From an uncultured Peptostreptococcaceae bacterium (GTDB taxonomy: Bacteria > Bacillota > Clostridia > Tissierellales > Peptoniphilaceae), in the NCBI GenBank assembly GCA_947283485.1, contig CAMYOU010000006.1:1-62096 (forward strand): a DNA stretch of 62,096 bases, written 5' to 3'. The notes beneath the pieces were generated by a model. That model was not told the origin of the DNA, made no database searches, and saw nothing but the letters and a program-made list of their open reading frames with translations. The translations under genes and the position numbers were made by a program. Within the stretch, counting starts at the first letter, position 1. Every line of letters starts with the position of its first letter. Below, in pieces: positions 15,267 through 23,975 of this stretch.

Positions 15267-15992
15267 TTGACGCAATCATCGACAGCACAGAGTCTACGCA
15301 AGGGACTGGAATACAAATTCCTATATCAAGACGATCCGACCTCGATGCAACTTCTTCTCTCGATGCTTGAGAATGAATACAGGGTCTATAAAGTGCGTCC
15401 CGAGTATCAGTGTATGAGACGTCTGTGTCGCTCTCTCGGAAGAGATCTCAATCACAGAGATGACCGTCACGAGATTGTAGATACGGTTTATCGCCTGATC
15501 AACAATGATGTCAATCGCCTCGAGCTTGCGATCCATCTTGACCACTATGCGAGGGGATATTGTGATAACGATCGCGTCAACGAGCTTGAGATCCTCGCGC
15601 TCAAATCCATGCCGGTCGAAGAACTCTACGGTCGCAAGACGCTCTTTCACAAGGAGCAATCCGGGGACGTTCTCGTGTTTCGCAATCGCCTGTTTAACTT
15701 GGTCGACAAGGATGACGCACGAACAAAGAGAATCAAACGCATCACGTATACATATTGTGAGCGTGTTTTGAAAAATAAAGTCTTTCTCATCAATGAAAAA
15801 ATGGAAAGGCAACTCGTCTTCAATCTCAAAAACGAAGAGATCGATATTTTATCGGAGCGAGAAGTGACGCTCTCGGAGAGAGATAAGATCTATCGGCGTG
15901 TGTATATGAATTGCATCAAATGCATGCAGCGTATCGCGAAAGAAGCATATTGGTACGGATTGAATGATCGCGTGATCGGAAGATATACGTAA
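15267..15992 (+). CDS. Conserved-looking protein of unknown function upstream of ruvC
   Basis: 241 residues, soluble, strongly charged (many Arg, Asp and Glu), mostly helical. It includes a tyrosine/arginine-rich central region (LDHYARGYCDNDRVNE) and a C-terminal segment YRRVYMNCIKCMQRIAKEAYWYG with a CIKC pair. I recognise no family. The start is TTG 15267, 2 bases after AGGGGGAGGAAC; the in-frame ATGs at 15234/15237 lie in or at the -10 element of its own promoter and cannot be on the transcript. It is followed by a terminator-like hairpin and ruvCAB. Confidence 0.6.
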   Translation: MTQSSTAQSLRKGLEYKFLYQDDPTSMQLLLSMLENEYRVYKVRPEYQCMRRLCRSLGRDLNHRDDRHEIVDTVYRLINNDVNRLELAIHLDHYARGYCDNDRVNELEILALKSMPVEELYGRKTLFHKEQSGDVLVFRNRLFNLVDKDDARTKRIKRITYTYCERVLKNKVFLINEKMERQLVFNLKNEEIDILSEREVTLSERDKIYRRVYMNCIKCMQRIAKEAYWYGLNDRVIGRYT

Positions 15993-15996
15993 GTTC

Positions 15997-16033
15997 AAGA
16001 GTCTTTCTCCGAATGAGGAGAGAGACTTTTTTA
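15997..16033 (+). terminator. Terminator-like hairpin just before ruvC
   Basis: Stem AGTCTTTCTCC/GGAGAGAGACT (one T-G wobble), loop GAATGA, then six T. It ends only 12 bases before the ruvC ATG, with the ruvC Shine-Dalgarno immediately after, so there is no room for a downstream promoter. An attenuator or partial terminator is likely. Confidence 0.75.
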
Positions 16034-16044
16034 TAGGGGGAAAA

Positions 16045-16539
16045 ATGATTATCTTAGGCATTGATCCGGGAATTGCAATTGTAGGATATGGTATACTAGA
16101 AGTTCAAGGCTCGAGTCATCGTGCACTATCGTACGGGATCATCGAGACACACAAGGACGAAACATTACCGGATCGTTTGGGACAAATTTACGGGGGCATG
16201 ACGACACTCATCGATCGGTATCGACCAGATGAGGTCGCCATGGAGGAACTCTTCTTCAACAAGAATGCAAAGACGGCGATTATGGTCGGACAGGCGCGGG
16301 GCGTGGAAGTTCTTGCGGCGGTGCATAAGGGGCTTAAGGTCTATGAATACACGCCGCTGCAAGCCAAACAAGCGGTTGTCGGTTACGGACGGGCGGAGAA
16401 AAGACAGGTTCAGGAAAATGTCAAAGTCCTATTGTCCCTAAAGGAGATCCCACGACCCGACGACGCTGCCGATGCGCTTGCCATTGCCCTTTGTCATGCA
16501 TTTTCACTGAGGTTCAAAGATCAATTTTTGATGAGATAG
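16045..16539 (+). CDS. ruvC: Holliday junction endodeoxyribonuclease RuvC
   Basis: 164 residues, the usual RuvC length. RNase-H-like fold with catalytic acids visible: Asp7 in GIDPGIAIVGYG, Glu in VAMEELFFN (about 66) and the C-terminal pair in PRPDDAADALAIALCHA. It resolves Holliday junctions made by RecA and migrated by RuvAB, whose genes follow at once. Shine-Dalgarno TAGGGGG precedes ATG 16045. Confidence 0.96.
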   Translation: MIILGIDPGIAIVGYGILEVQGSSHRALSYGIIETHKDETLPDRLGQIYGGMTTLIDRYRPDEVAMEELFFNKNAKTAIMVGQARGVEVLAAVHKGLKVYEYTPLQAKQAVVGYGRAEKRQVQENVKVLLSLKEIPRPDDAADALAIALCHAFSLRFKDQFLMR

Positions 16540-16548
16540 GAGGAAGCA

Positions 16549-17127
16549 ATGTACGAATTTATATCCGGAAAACTCGTGCGCATCAAAGATGAATACGTAG
16601 TGCTCGAGAACGGCGGGATCGGATTTAAGATTTTTACGACCAAACGCGTCTTGAGCGTACTGGAACTGCGTATGGAATATACTTTTTACACGGCTTTTCA
16701 GGTGAAAGAAGACGCGATTGCACTCTACGGTTTCCTCGATGAGAAAGATCTCGATCTCTACAATCTGCTCACGACGGTTACGGGAGTCGGTCCGAAATCC
16801 GCACTTGCCATTCTATCGGAACTTACAGGAGACGCGATCTGCCGCGCCATTATCTCCAATGACATTCAAACGCTCACGACGGCACCGGGGGTTGGAAAGA
16901 AAGTAGCAAGCAGACTCATCCTTGAGCTCCACGACAAAGTCGACAAAATGACTTTCCAAGACTTCGTAGAGGCTCCGGACAAACGACCGGGAGAAAGTGC
17001 GCTGGCGGAAGAAGCACTGGCTGGGCTTGGATTTACGAAGCGGGAAATCGACACCGTCATGGCGGAGATCAATCCGAATTTGTCCGTCGAAGAGATCATC
17101 AAACTTGCCCTCAAGATGCTTTCGTAA
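16549..17127 (+). CDS. ruvA: Holliday junction branch migration protein RuvA
   Basis: 192 residues. N-terminal OB-fold (about 1-64, starting MYEFISGKLV), two helix-hairpin-helix motifs (TVTGVGPKSALAIL and TAPGVGKKVASRLILEL), and the C-terminal RuvB-binding domain (ALAGLGFTKREI) after a flexible linker. It binds the four-way junction as a tetramer and recruits RuvB. Nine bases after ruvC; Shine-Dalgarno TAGGAGG. Confidence 0.96.
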   Translation: MYEFISGKLVRIKDEYVVLENGGIGFKIFTTKRVLSVLELRMEYTFYTAFQVKEDAIALYGFLDEKDLDLYNLLTTVTGVGPKSALAILSELTGDAICRAIISNDIQTLTTAPGVGKKVASRLILELHDKVDKMTFQDFVEAPDKRPGESALAEEALAGLGFTKREIDTVMAEINPNLSVEEIIKLALKMLS

Positions 17128-17139
17128 GGGAGGGAAATC

Positions 17140-18156
17140 ATGTCTATTGTTGAAAACCGTATTGTTGAAGGCGTCATGATTACGGAAGATTTTGAAAACG
17201 AAATCAATCTGCGTCCGAAATGGATGAACGAATACATCGGACAGTGTGAGGCCAAAGAAAAACTTTCCATCTTTATCGAAGCGGCAAAAAAACGCGGAGA
17301 GGCGCTCGATCACGTACTTCTCTACGGACCTCCGGGCCTCGGCAAAACGACGCTTGCGAATATCATCGCTAATGAAATGGGTGTTCATATTCGCATTACG
17401 TCGGGACCTGCCATCGAAAGACCGTCGGATCTTGCCAGCATTCTTACCAATCTTCAAAAAGACGATGTCCTCTTCATCGACGAAATTCACAGAATCAGTC
17501 GCACGGTGGAAGAGATTCTATATCCCGCGATGGAGGATTATGCACTCGACATCATCATCGGGAAAGGTCCGAGTGCGAGAAGCGTGCGAATCGATCTCGA
17601 GCGCTTTACGCTCATCGGTGCGACCACGAAGACGGGCTTACTCACTTCGCCTTTACGCGATCGTTTTGGCGTCATGCTGAATCTCGAGATGTATGCGCCG
17701 GAGGATCTCGAGCGCATCGTAGAACGTTCGGCGAAGATACTCGGTGTACCCATCGAAAAAGACGGATCCAAAGAAATCGCCATGCGCAGTCGAGGCACGC
17801 CGCGTATCGCAAACCGTTTGTTAAAACGCATTCGAGACTTTGCGGAGGTGAAGGCGGACGGGGTCATCACGGCGGAAGTCGCCAAAGAGGCACTCGCTTT
17901 ACTCGGCATCGACCCGATTGGACTTGATCGCACGGACAGAAAAATCCTAATGGCGATGATGGATCATTTTCACGGCGGACCAGTCGGCGTCGACACGATT
18001 GCCTCCTCGACGGGAGAAGATCGCACGACTGTCGAGGATGTCTATGAGCCATATCTCATGCAGATCGGATTTCTGGCGAGGACAAGCCGCGGACGTATTG
18101 TGACGCCGCGCGCCTATGAGCATTTTGGACGCAAATTTCCAGGAGGAAATGAATGA
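17140..18156 (+). CDS. ruvB: Holliday junction branch migration ATPase RuvB
   Basis: 338 residues. AAA+ motor with Walker A GPPGLGKTT (about 64-72), Walker B LFIDEIH, sensor 1 IGATTKTG, arginine finger region LRDRFG, and a C-terminal winged helix (TIASSTGEDRTTVEDVYEPYLMQ). It forms hexamers that pump DNA through the RuvA-bound junction. Start ATG 17140 after AAGGGAGGG. Its stop overlaps the queA start by 4 bases (ATGA). Confidence 0.97.
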   Translation: MSIVENRIVEGVMITEDFENEINLRPKWMNEYIGQCEAKEKLSIFIEAAKKRGEALDHVLLYGPPGLGKTTLANIIANEMGVHIRITSGPAIERPSDLASILTNLQKDDVLFIDEIHRISRTVEEILYPAMEDYALDIIIGKGPSARSVRIDLERFTLIGATTKTGLLTSPLRDRFGVMLNLEMYAPEDLERIVERSAKILGVPIEKDGSKEIAMRSRGTPRIANRLLKRIRDFAEVKADGVITAEVAKEALALLGIDPIGLDRTDRKILMAMMDHFHGGPVGVDTIASSTGEDRTTVEDVYEPYLMQIGFLARTSRGRIVTPRAYEHFGRKFPGGNE

Positions 18157-19196
18157 GAACAGAAGATTTTGATTATCCGTTGGATGAGAGTTTAATTGCG
18201 CAGACACCGCTTGAAAAACGCTCGGATTCACGCTTACTTATTCTCAATCCGAACAAAAATACCATTGAACACAGACATTTTTACGATCTGCCGGAATTTT
18301 TACATGCCGGCGATCTTTTGGTATTGAACGATACGCGCGTCCTCCCGGCGAGACTGTTCGGAGCGCGTCCGGGCAAAGACGAAAAGATCGAGGTTTTGCT
18401 CCTCGAAAGAAAAGAGCTTTCGATTTGGGAAACGCTCGTTCGTCCCGGGAAGAAGATGAAAGTCGGAACGATTGTAGAATTTGGCGAACTCCTGAAAGGT
18501 GAAGTCCTGTCCATCGAAGAGGGCGGGACGAGGAGGATCCGTTTTCACTACGACGGCGTTTTCGAAGAAATTCTGGATCGACTCGGAGAGATGCCCCTGC
18601 CTCCCTATATTCACGAAAAGCTCGAGGACAAAGAGCGGTATCAAACCGTCTACGCAAGAGAAAAAGGTTCGAGCGCAGCTCCGACGGCGGGACTTCATTT
18701 TACGGAAGAATTGATGGATGAGCTTAGGGCAAGGGGTGTCGAGATCGCTACGCTCACTTTGCACGTAGGGCTCGGAACGTTTCGACCCGTCAAAGTGGAG
18801 GACGTGACCAAGCATCACATGCACAGTGAATTTTATCGACTGGACGAGGAGAACGCGGAGAAAATTTTGCGCGCAAAGAAAGAGGGAAGACGCGTAATCG
18901 CCGTCGGCACCACGAGCGTTCGCACACTTGAGACCATTGCACACAATGGTTCTTTCCATGCGACGAGCGGGTGGACGGAGATCTTTATCTATCCCGGATT
19001 CGATTTTCGGATCGTCGATGCGCTCATCACGAATTTTCATTTGCCGAAGTCGACACTCATGATGCTCGTAAGTGCTTTCGCCAGCAAAGAAGCCATTATG
19101 CATGCCTATGAAGTGGCACAGAAAGAGAAATACCGCTTCTTCAGCTTCGGCGATGCAATGTTTATAGAGGAGAAATATCATGGCAATCACATTTAG
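18153..19196 (+). CDS. queA: S-adenosylmethionine:tRNA ribosyltransferase-isomerase QueA
   Basis: 347 residues. It transfers and isomerises the ribose of SAM onto preQ1 in tRNA to form epoxyqueuosine. Characteristic segments are FDYPLDESLIAQTPLEKRSDSRLL (split here as DYPLDESLIAQ and EKRSDSRLL), LVLNDTRVLPARLFG, GSSAAPTAGLHFTEEL and ITNFHLPKSTLMMLVSAF. It is translationally coupled to ruvB and overlaps tgt by 17 bases, so both queuosine steps are made together. Shine-Dalgarno CAGGAGG lies inside the ruvB end. Confidence 0.97.
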   Translation: MRTEDFDYPLDESLIAQTPLEKRSDSRLLILNPNKNTIEHRHFYDLPEFLHAGDLLVLNDTRVLPARLFGARPGKDEKIEVLLLERKELSIWETLVRPGKKMKVGTIVEFGELLKGEVLSIEEGGTRRIRFHYDGVFEEILDRLGEMPLPPYIHEKLEDKERYQTVYAREKGSSAAPTAGLHFTEELMDELRARGVEIATLTLHVGLGTFRPVKVEDVTKHHMHSEFYRLDEENAEKILRAKKEGRRVIAVGTTSVRTLETIAHNGSFHATSGWTEIFIYPGFDFRIVDALITNFHLPKSTLMMLVSAFASKEAIMHAYEVAQKEKYRFFSFGDAMFIEEKYHGNHI

Positions 19197-20292
19197 AGTC
19201 GTTCATACGGATCCGAATTCCGGCGCGCGTGCAGGCATCCTCACCACGCCGCACGGTGAAATCAAGACGCCTGTCTTCATGCCGGTCGGCACGCTCGGTA
19301 CGGTCAAAGCGATGACACCGGAGGAACTCCGAGAACTCAATGCTCAGATTATTCTCGCGAATACCTATCACATGTATCTGAGGCCGGGATCTGATATCGT
19401 ACGAAGAGCGGGTGGACTCCACCGTTTCATGCACTGGGACGGGCCGATCCTTACCGACAGTGGCGGTTTTCAGGTATTCAGTCTCGGCGCGCTCAGAAAA
19501 ATTACGGAAGAAGGCGTCGAGTTTCGCTCGCATATCGACGGCTCCAAGCATTTTTTGACACCCGAAAAATCCATTGCCATTCAAGAGGATCTCGGCAGCG
19601 ATATCATGATGTGTTTTGATGAATGTGTGCATTACGGTGCAGATCACGAGTACACGCGCAAATCCATGGAGATGACCCATCGCTGGGCAAAACGCTGTAA
19701 AGAAGCGCAAAAGTATCCGGAGAAACAAGCGATCTTCGGTATTATACAAGGCGGCATGTATAAGGATCTCAGAACGGAGAGTGCCAAAGTGATGTCCGAG
19801 ATGGACTTCCCCGGTTACTCCATCGGCGGACTTTCCGTCGGAGAACCCAAGGAAGAGATGATCGATCTTCTCCATCACACGACGAGTCTCATGCCTTGGG
19901 ACAAACCCAGATATCTCATGGGTGTCGGCACACCGGACTATCTTCTCGAAACGGTCGCGAGCGGTATGGACATGGCGGACTGCGTCATTCCTACGAGACT
20001 TGCGCGTCACGGCACGCTTATCACGCATACCGGCATGTTATCGGTTCGCAATGCACAGTTTAAAGACGACTTCACTGCACCCGATCCCGACTGCGACTGC
20101 TACACCTGCACCAATTATTCGCGCGCGTATTTGAGACATCTTTTCCAATGCGGAGAGATCTTGGCATCGAGACTCGCATCGATCCACAATATTCGGTTCT
20201 TGTTGAAACTCATGGAAGAAGCGCGTGAAGCGATTCTCGAAGATCGATTTTTAGAATATAAAAATTCGTTTAATGAGAAATTTGGATATTGA
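19180..20292 (+). CDS. tgt: Queuine/preQ1 tRNA-guanine transglycosylase Tgt
   Basis: 370 residues, TIM-barrel enzyme that swaps guanine-34 of GUN-anticodon tRNAs for preQ1. Visible landmarks: LANTYHMYLRPG, the active-site Asp in LTDSGGFQVFSL, FGIIQGGMY, YSIGGLSVGEPKEEM, nucleophile region CVIPTRLARHGT and the zinc site CDCYTCTNYSRAYLRHLF. Start ATG 19180 after AGAGGAGAAAT inside queA. No preQ1 riboswitch is evident; the pair rides on the ruv operon. Confidence 0.97.
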   Translation: MAITFRVVHTDPNSGARAGILTTPHGEIKTPVFMPVGTLGTVKAMTPEELRELNAQIILANTYHMYLRPGSDIVRRAGGLHRFMHWDGPILTDSGGFQVFSLGALRKITEEGVEFRSHIDGSKHFLTPEKSIAIQEDLGSDIMMCFDECVHYGADHEYTRKSMEMTHRWAKRCKEAQKYPEKQAIFGIIQGGMYKDLRTESAKVMSEMDFPGYSIGGLSVGEPKEEMIDLLHHTTSLMPWDKPRYLMGVGTPDYLLETVASGMDMADCVIPTRLARHGTLITHTGMLSVRNAQFKDDFTAPDPDCDCYTCTNYSRAYLRHLFQCGEILASRLASIHNIRFLLKLMEEAREAILEDRFLEYKNSFNEKFGY

Positions 20293-20310
20293 AGTCAAGT
20301 CGTGTATAAT
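20282..20310 (+). promoter_or_regulatory. Promoter of yajC-SCIFF unit
   Basis: TTGGAT (20282-20287), 17 bases, perfect TATAAT (20305-20310), 30 bases before yajC. The -35 overlaps the tgt stop region. Confidence 0.7.
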
Positions 20311-20339
20311 AAGAAAAGGAATTCAAAAGGAGGGAAGAC

Positions 20340-20621
20340 ATGGATCAAAGCACAATGAGCTTACTGATGATGGTCGGCATGCTTGTACTCTTCTATTTTT
20401 TACTGATTCGTCCTCAGAAGAAGAGGGAGAAAAAGGTACAGGAGATGCGTTCGTCGCTCAAAGTCGGTGACAAAGTGATCACCATTGGAGGCATCCATGG
20501 GAAGATCGTAAAAACGGGCGAGGACTTCATTACCATCGAAGTCGGTAGCGGAGACGGAAAAGCACTTTTGGAAGTTTCGCGTTGGGGCGTAGGCACCAAT
20601 CTTTCAAGCGCGGAAGAATAG
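20340..20621 (+). CDS. yajC: Preprotein translocase subunit YajC
   Basis: 93 residues. One N-terminal membrane helix (about 7-22, MSLLMMVGMLVLFYFLLIRP), the diagnostic RPQKKREKK junction, and a small cytosolic beta domain (LKVGDKVITIGGIHGKI). YajC accompanies SecDF in the Sec translocon. Shine-Dalgarno AAAGGAGGG. It commonly follows tgt in bacteria, as here. Confidence 0.93.
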   Translation: MDQSTMSLLMMVGMLVLFYFLLIRPQKKREKKVQEMRSSLKVGDKVITIGGIHGKIVKTGEDFITIEVGSGDGKALLEVSRWGVGTNLSSAEE

Positions 20622-20636
20622 TTTTGGGAGGTACTT

Positions 20637-20777
20637 ATGACACACATCAAAACATTAAAGGCACGTCGCGAGCAAGATACCGTCAAACATCAAGGCTGCG
20701 GGGAATGTCAAACCTCTTGTCAATCGGCATGCAAGACCTCTTGCACCGTTGGCAATCAATCCTGTGAAAAACATTAA
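20637..20777 (+). CDS. scfA: SCIFF ranthipeptide precursor (six cysteines in forty-five)
   Basis: 46-residue peptide with a basic leader (MTHIKTLKARREQDTVK) and six cysteines at 21, 24, 28, 32, 36 and 43 in the pattern CGEC-TSC-SAC-TSC-SC. This is the SCIFF precursor family, nearly universal in Clostridia, whose radical-SAM maturase (next gene) forms thioether bonds from cysteines to neighbouring residues, a ranthipeptide/sactipeptide type. ATG 20637 follows GGGAGGTACTT. It is 15 bases after yajC and is separated from the maturase by a perfect 20-bp palindrome. Confidence 0.95.
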   Translation: MTHIKTLKARREQDTVKHQGCGECQTSCQSACKTSCTVGNQSCEKH

Positions 20778-20801
20778 AAGAGTGGGTACCCACTCTTTTT
20801 T
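20778..20801 (+). terminator. Terminator/attenuator between SCIFF and its maturase
   Basis: Perfect palindrome AAGAGTGGGTACCCACTCTT (20778-20797) followed by a T run, starting on the base after the SCIFF stop and ending 13 bases before the maturase ATG. Partial termination here would give excess precursor over enzyme. Confidence 0.85.
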
Positions 20802-20813
20802 CTTGGAGGGAAG

Positions 20814-22163
20814 ATGAATTTAATCCATAAATTTGAGAGCATGGGCAGATGCATTCTGATCGACGTATACGGCGGCGCGGTACACATCGTTTCGAAGATT
20901 GTCTATGACATCGTAGACGATGTGCCCAAGCTTTCGGATCAAGAACTGATTCAGAAATATCCGAATTATCCCGAGGACGAGATCGTGGAGGCGGCAGAAG
21001 AGATTCGTACGCTGATCGAGCGTGGAGAGCTATTTTCCCCCGCAATTGAAGCCGAAGACATTCACTACAATCCCCAACATGTCATCAAAGCCATGTGTCT
21101 CAATGTATCGCACGATTGCAATCTGAGATGCACGTATTGCTTTGCCTCGCAGGGGGACTACGACGGATCGAGAGAAGTGATGGATCTTGAGACGGGAAAG
21201 AAGGCACTCGACTTCTTGGTTGCGCACTCCGGCAATCGTCGCAATCTAGAAGTCGATTTCTTCGGCGGAGAACCGCTTATGAACTGGGAAGTCGTAAAAG
21301 CACTCACGCTCTACGGCGAAGAACTCAATCGTACGAAGAATAAAAATTTACGCTTTACACTGACGACTAACGGACTCGGTTTGAATGACGAAGTCAACGC
21401 GTTTCTCAATGAACATATGAAAAACGTGGTTCTATCCGTCGACGGCAGGCGCGATGTGAACGATCGTATGCGCCCGACGGCAAACGGACGCGGGAGCTTT
21501 GATCTCATCGTTCCGAGGATCAAACGATTTATTGAATCGCGCGGAGATAAGGAATACTACATTCGCGGGACGTTCACGGCGAACAATTTGGATTTTGGAG
21601 AGGATGCAAAAGAATTCCATCGACTCGGTTTTGAAAAAATTTCGCTCGAGCCGGTGGTTACGGATCCCGAGAAAAGTTATGCACTGAGAGATGAACATTT
21701 GCCCCGCATTCTCGAAGAATATGAGCGTTTTGCCGAAGATTATGTTGAAATTCGCAAACACGACAAAGATTTTCTATTTTTCCACTATCTCATTGATCTC
21801 GACGGCGGACCGTGTCTCGCGAAGCGTTCGGTCGGTTGCGGCGCGGGCGTCGAATACATCTGCGTCACGCCGAAAGGTGAGATTTATCCATGTCATCAAT
21901 TTGTGGGTGAAACGGATTTTCTCATCGGCTCGCTCGATGAGGGCATTACGAGAAAGGGCATTGTGGAGGAATTTCAACATGCGAATGTCTTCACGAAGGA
22001 AGATTGCAGATCTTGTTGGGCAAAATTCTACTGCAGCGGTGGATGTCACGCGAATGCCTATTACAACAACGGCGATCTCAAAGAACCGTATCATCTCGGT
22101 TGCATGATGGAACAAAAACGAATCGAGTGCGCGATCGGGATTCTCGCACAGATGGAGAATTAA
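20814..22163 (+). CDS. scfB: SCIFF peptide maturase (radical SAM/SPASM)
   Basis: 449 residues. An N-terminal RiPP-recognition-like region (about 1-90) precedes the radical SAM core with its [4Fe-4S] ligands Cys102, Cys106 and Cys109 (CNLRCTYCFAS). VDFFGGEPLMNW follows, and the C-terminal SPASM auxiliary-cluster cysteines are VGCGAGVEYICV, YPCHQF, CRSCWAKFYCSGGCHANAY and the final GCMMEQ. It makes thioether links in the SCIFF peptide encoded just upstream. Shine-Dalgarno TTGGAGGG directly follows the hairpin. The stop is one base before the recJ start. Confidence 0.95.
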   Translation: MNLIHKFESMGRCILIDVYGGAVHIVSKIVYDIVDDVPKLSDQELIQKYPNYPEDEIVEAAEEIRTLIERGELFSPAIEAEDIHYNPQHVIKAMCLNVSHDCNLRCTYCFASQGDYDGSREVMDLETGKKALDFLVAHSGNRRNLEVDFFGGEPLMNWEVVKALTLYGEELNRTKNKNLRFTLTTNGLGLNDEVNAFLNEHMKNVVLSVDGRRDVNDRMRPTANGRGSFDLIVPRIKRFIESRGDKEYYIRGTFTANNLDFGEDAKEFHRLGFEKISLEPVVTDPEKSYALRDEHLPRILEEYERFAEDYVEIRKHDKDFLFFHYLIDLDGGPCLAKRSVGCGAGVEYICVTPKGEIYPCHQFVGETDFLIGSLDEGITRKGIVEEFQHANVFTKEDCRSCWAKFYCSGGCHANAYYNNGDLKEPYHLGCMMEQKRIECAIGILAQMEN

Positions 22164-22164
22164 A

Positions 22165-23898
22165 ATGTCAAGGATCGTTCAGAGGAAGAAAGAAACGAAT
22201 CCTTTGGAAGAAACTTGGCGCGAGGAATTAGACATCAGTCAGGCGGTTGCGCGTCTTCTTTTCAATCGCGGCATCGAGACGACGGAAGAGGCAAAAAGGT
22301 TTTTACATCCGAGCTTGGAGGATTTGCACGATCCGTTCCTCATGAACGACATGGATCTTGCGGTCGATGCGATTTTACATGCCGTCCACGAGAAGAGGAA
22401 AATTCGTATCGTCGGCGATTACGATCAGGACGGCACCGCTTCGACGGTGATTCTCGTGCGCGGACTCTCGTCCATCGGGGCAAGGGTTGATTATGTTATT
22501 CCCCACAGAATTCGTGACGGTTACGGGATCAATGAAAATATTGTAAAATCCGCCAAAGAAGCGGGGATCGATCTTATCATCACCTGCGACAACGGGATTG
22601 CCCAATTCGAAGCGGCGAAGCTTGCGTCCGAACTCGGCATCGAATACATTGTGACAGATCATCACCAAGTTAAGATGGACGGAGATACGATGGCACTCCC
22701 GCGTGCGCTCGCATGCATCAATCCCGCACGACATGACTCGACCTATCCCTTTCCTTATCTATGCGGCGCGACGGTAGCCTATAAGCTCGTAGAAGCGATC
22801 TACAGACGTTTGGATCTGCCTCTTGATATGGTGCGTCCTCTATTGGCTTTTGCGGCGATGGGGACGGTCTGCGACGTCATGCGTCTGGTCGATGAAAACC
22901 GCACCATCGTCATCGAGGGCCTCAAGATTTTGAACGAGGGGAAAGAGCCTGGGATCCGTGCGCTTATCAATGCAAGCGGCTGGAATAAGGATCTCGATGT
23001 CTATGCACTCGGCTTTGTCATCGGACCGATTATCAATGCCGCCGGACGCCTTGCTGAACCGTCGCTTGCCGTCAATGTTTTCTTGGAAAAAGATACGGAC
23101 ACGGTTTTAAGCATTGCGAAAGAGCTTGTCGAAGTCAACGAAGAACGCAAAAGACTGACACGAGAGGGATATCAAGAAGCAATCAAAGGCTTGCCGGAGG
23201 AAGTTCCCTCCGTCATCGTGTCTTTGGTTCCGGACATGCATGAATCCATCGCCGGGATTGTCGCCGGACGAATCAAGGAACAATATCATCGCCCGACGAT
23301 CGTATTGACACGCACGCAAGACGGTCTTCTCAAAGGCAGCGGCCGTTCCGTCGAAGACTATTCGATGTTTGAGAGTCTATCCGAAGTTTCAGCCTATCTC
23401 GAACGCTTTGGAGGACACCCTTTGGCGGCGGGCTTATCGCTCAGAGAAGAAAACTTGGTGCCTTTTATAGAAGAACTCAATGCCCGTTGTACCATGACGG
23501 AAACCGCACTCACGGAGACGATCCCCGTGGATTTTCTTCTCCAAACGCAGTATCTTACGCTCGGCTTTTTTGACACTCTAAAAGTTTTAGAACCGTACGG
23601 AGAGGGGAATCCGGAGCCGGTCTTTTTCTCCGAACCTCTCAATATCAAATCCGTGCGCATCATCGGGAAGAATAAAAACGTCTTGAAATTTACTTTCCAA
23701 AGTGGAGAACGGACGATTTCGGGAATCTCTTTTCACGGCATCGAGAAGCTTCTCGGCATGATAGAAGAGAGATTCGGCGTGCCGATACAGGAGTTGAACT
23801 TCGAAGAGATCGAGCCTGTACGTGTCGTCTATTCGATCTTAAAGAATGAATATATGGGCAATGTATCTCTGGAACTCAAGATCCTTGCCATCAAATAA
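22165..23898 (+). CDS. recJ: Single-stranded-DNA exonuclease RecJ
   Basis: 577 residues, the short-to-typical Firmicute length. DHH phosphoesterase motifs: IVGDYDQDGTAST (motif I), TCDNGI (II), VTDHHQ (III, the DHH signature), a DHHA1 domain with GRIKEQYHRPTIVL and GSGRS, and a C-terminal OB domain. A 5'-3' exonuclease for recombination and mismatch repair. The start ATG 22165 is 2 bases after the maturase stop with GGAG within the maturase end. It is followed by a UUCG-capped terminator. Confidence 0.95.
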   Translation: MSRIVQRKKETNPLEETWREELDISQAVARLLFNRGIETTEEAKRFLHPSLEDLHDPFLMNDMDLAVDAILHAVHEKRKIRIVGDYDQDGTASTVILVRGLSSIGARVDYVIPHRIRDGYGINENIVKSAKEAGIDLIITCDNGIAQFEAAKLASELGIEYIVTDHHQVKMDGDTMALPRALACINPARHDSTYPFPYLCGATVAYKLVEAIYRRLDLPLDMVRPLLAFAAMGTVCDVMRLVDENRTIVIEGLKILNEGKEPGIRALINASGWNKDLDVYALGFVIGPIINAAGRLAEPSLAVNVFLEKDTDTVLSIAKELVEVNEERKRLTREGYQEAIKGLPEEVPSVIVSLVPDMHESIAGIVAGRIKEQYHRPTIVLTRTQDGLLKGSGRSVEDYSMFESLSEVSAYLERFGGHPLAAGLSLREENLVPFIEELNARCTMTETALTETIPVDFLLQTQYLTLGFFDTLKVLEPYGEGNPEPVFFSEPLNIKSVRIIGKNKNVLKFTFQSGERTISGISFHGIEKLLGMIEERFGVPIQELNFEEIEPVRVVYSILKNEYMGNVSLELKILAIK

Positions 23899-23918
23899 AC
23901 GGCTTCGGCCGTTTTTTG
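23899..23918 (+). terminator. Intrinsic terminator after recJ
   Basis: Stem ACGGC/GCCGT with the very stable TTCG tetraloop and six T, adjoining the recJ stop. Confidence 0.9.
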
Positions 23919-23938
23919 TTTCCTTTGCACGCTTCCTT

Positions 23939-23947
23939 TGGTATAAT
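23939..23947 (+). promoter_or_regulatory. Extended -10 promoter of rel
   Basis: TGG plus perfect TATAAT (23942-23947), 28 bases before the ATG. No good -35 hexamer is seen at 17 bases, consistent with an extended -10 promoter. Confidence 0.7.
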
Positions 23948-23975
23948 ACATTCAAGTTTTGCAAGGAGCTTTCTT

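Noticed and set aside
18120..19180. preQ1 riboswitch for queA/tgt
   Set aside because: queA and tgt overlap ruvB and each other; there is no leader space and no preQ1 aptamer-like sequence.
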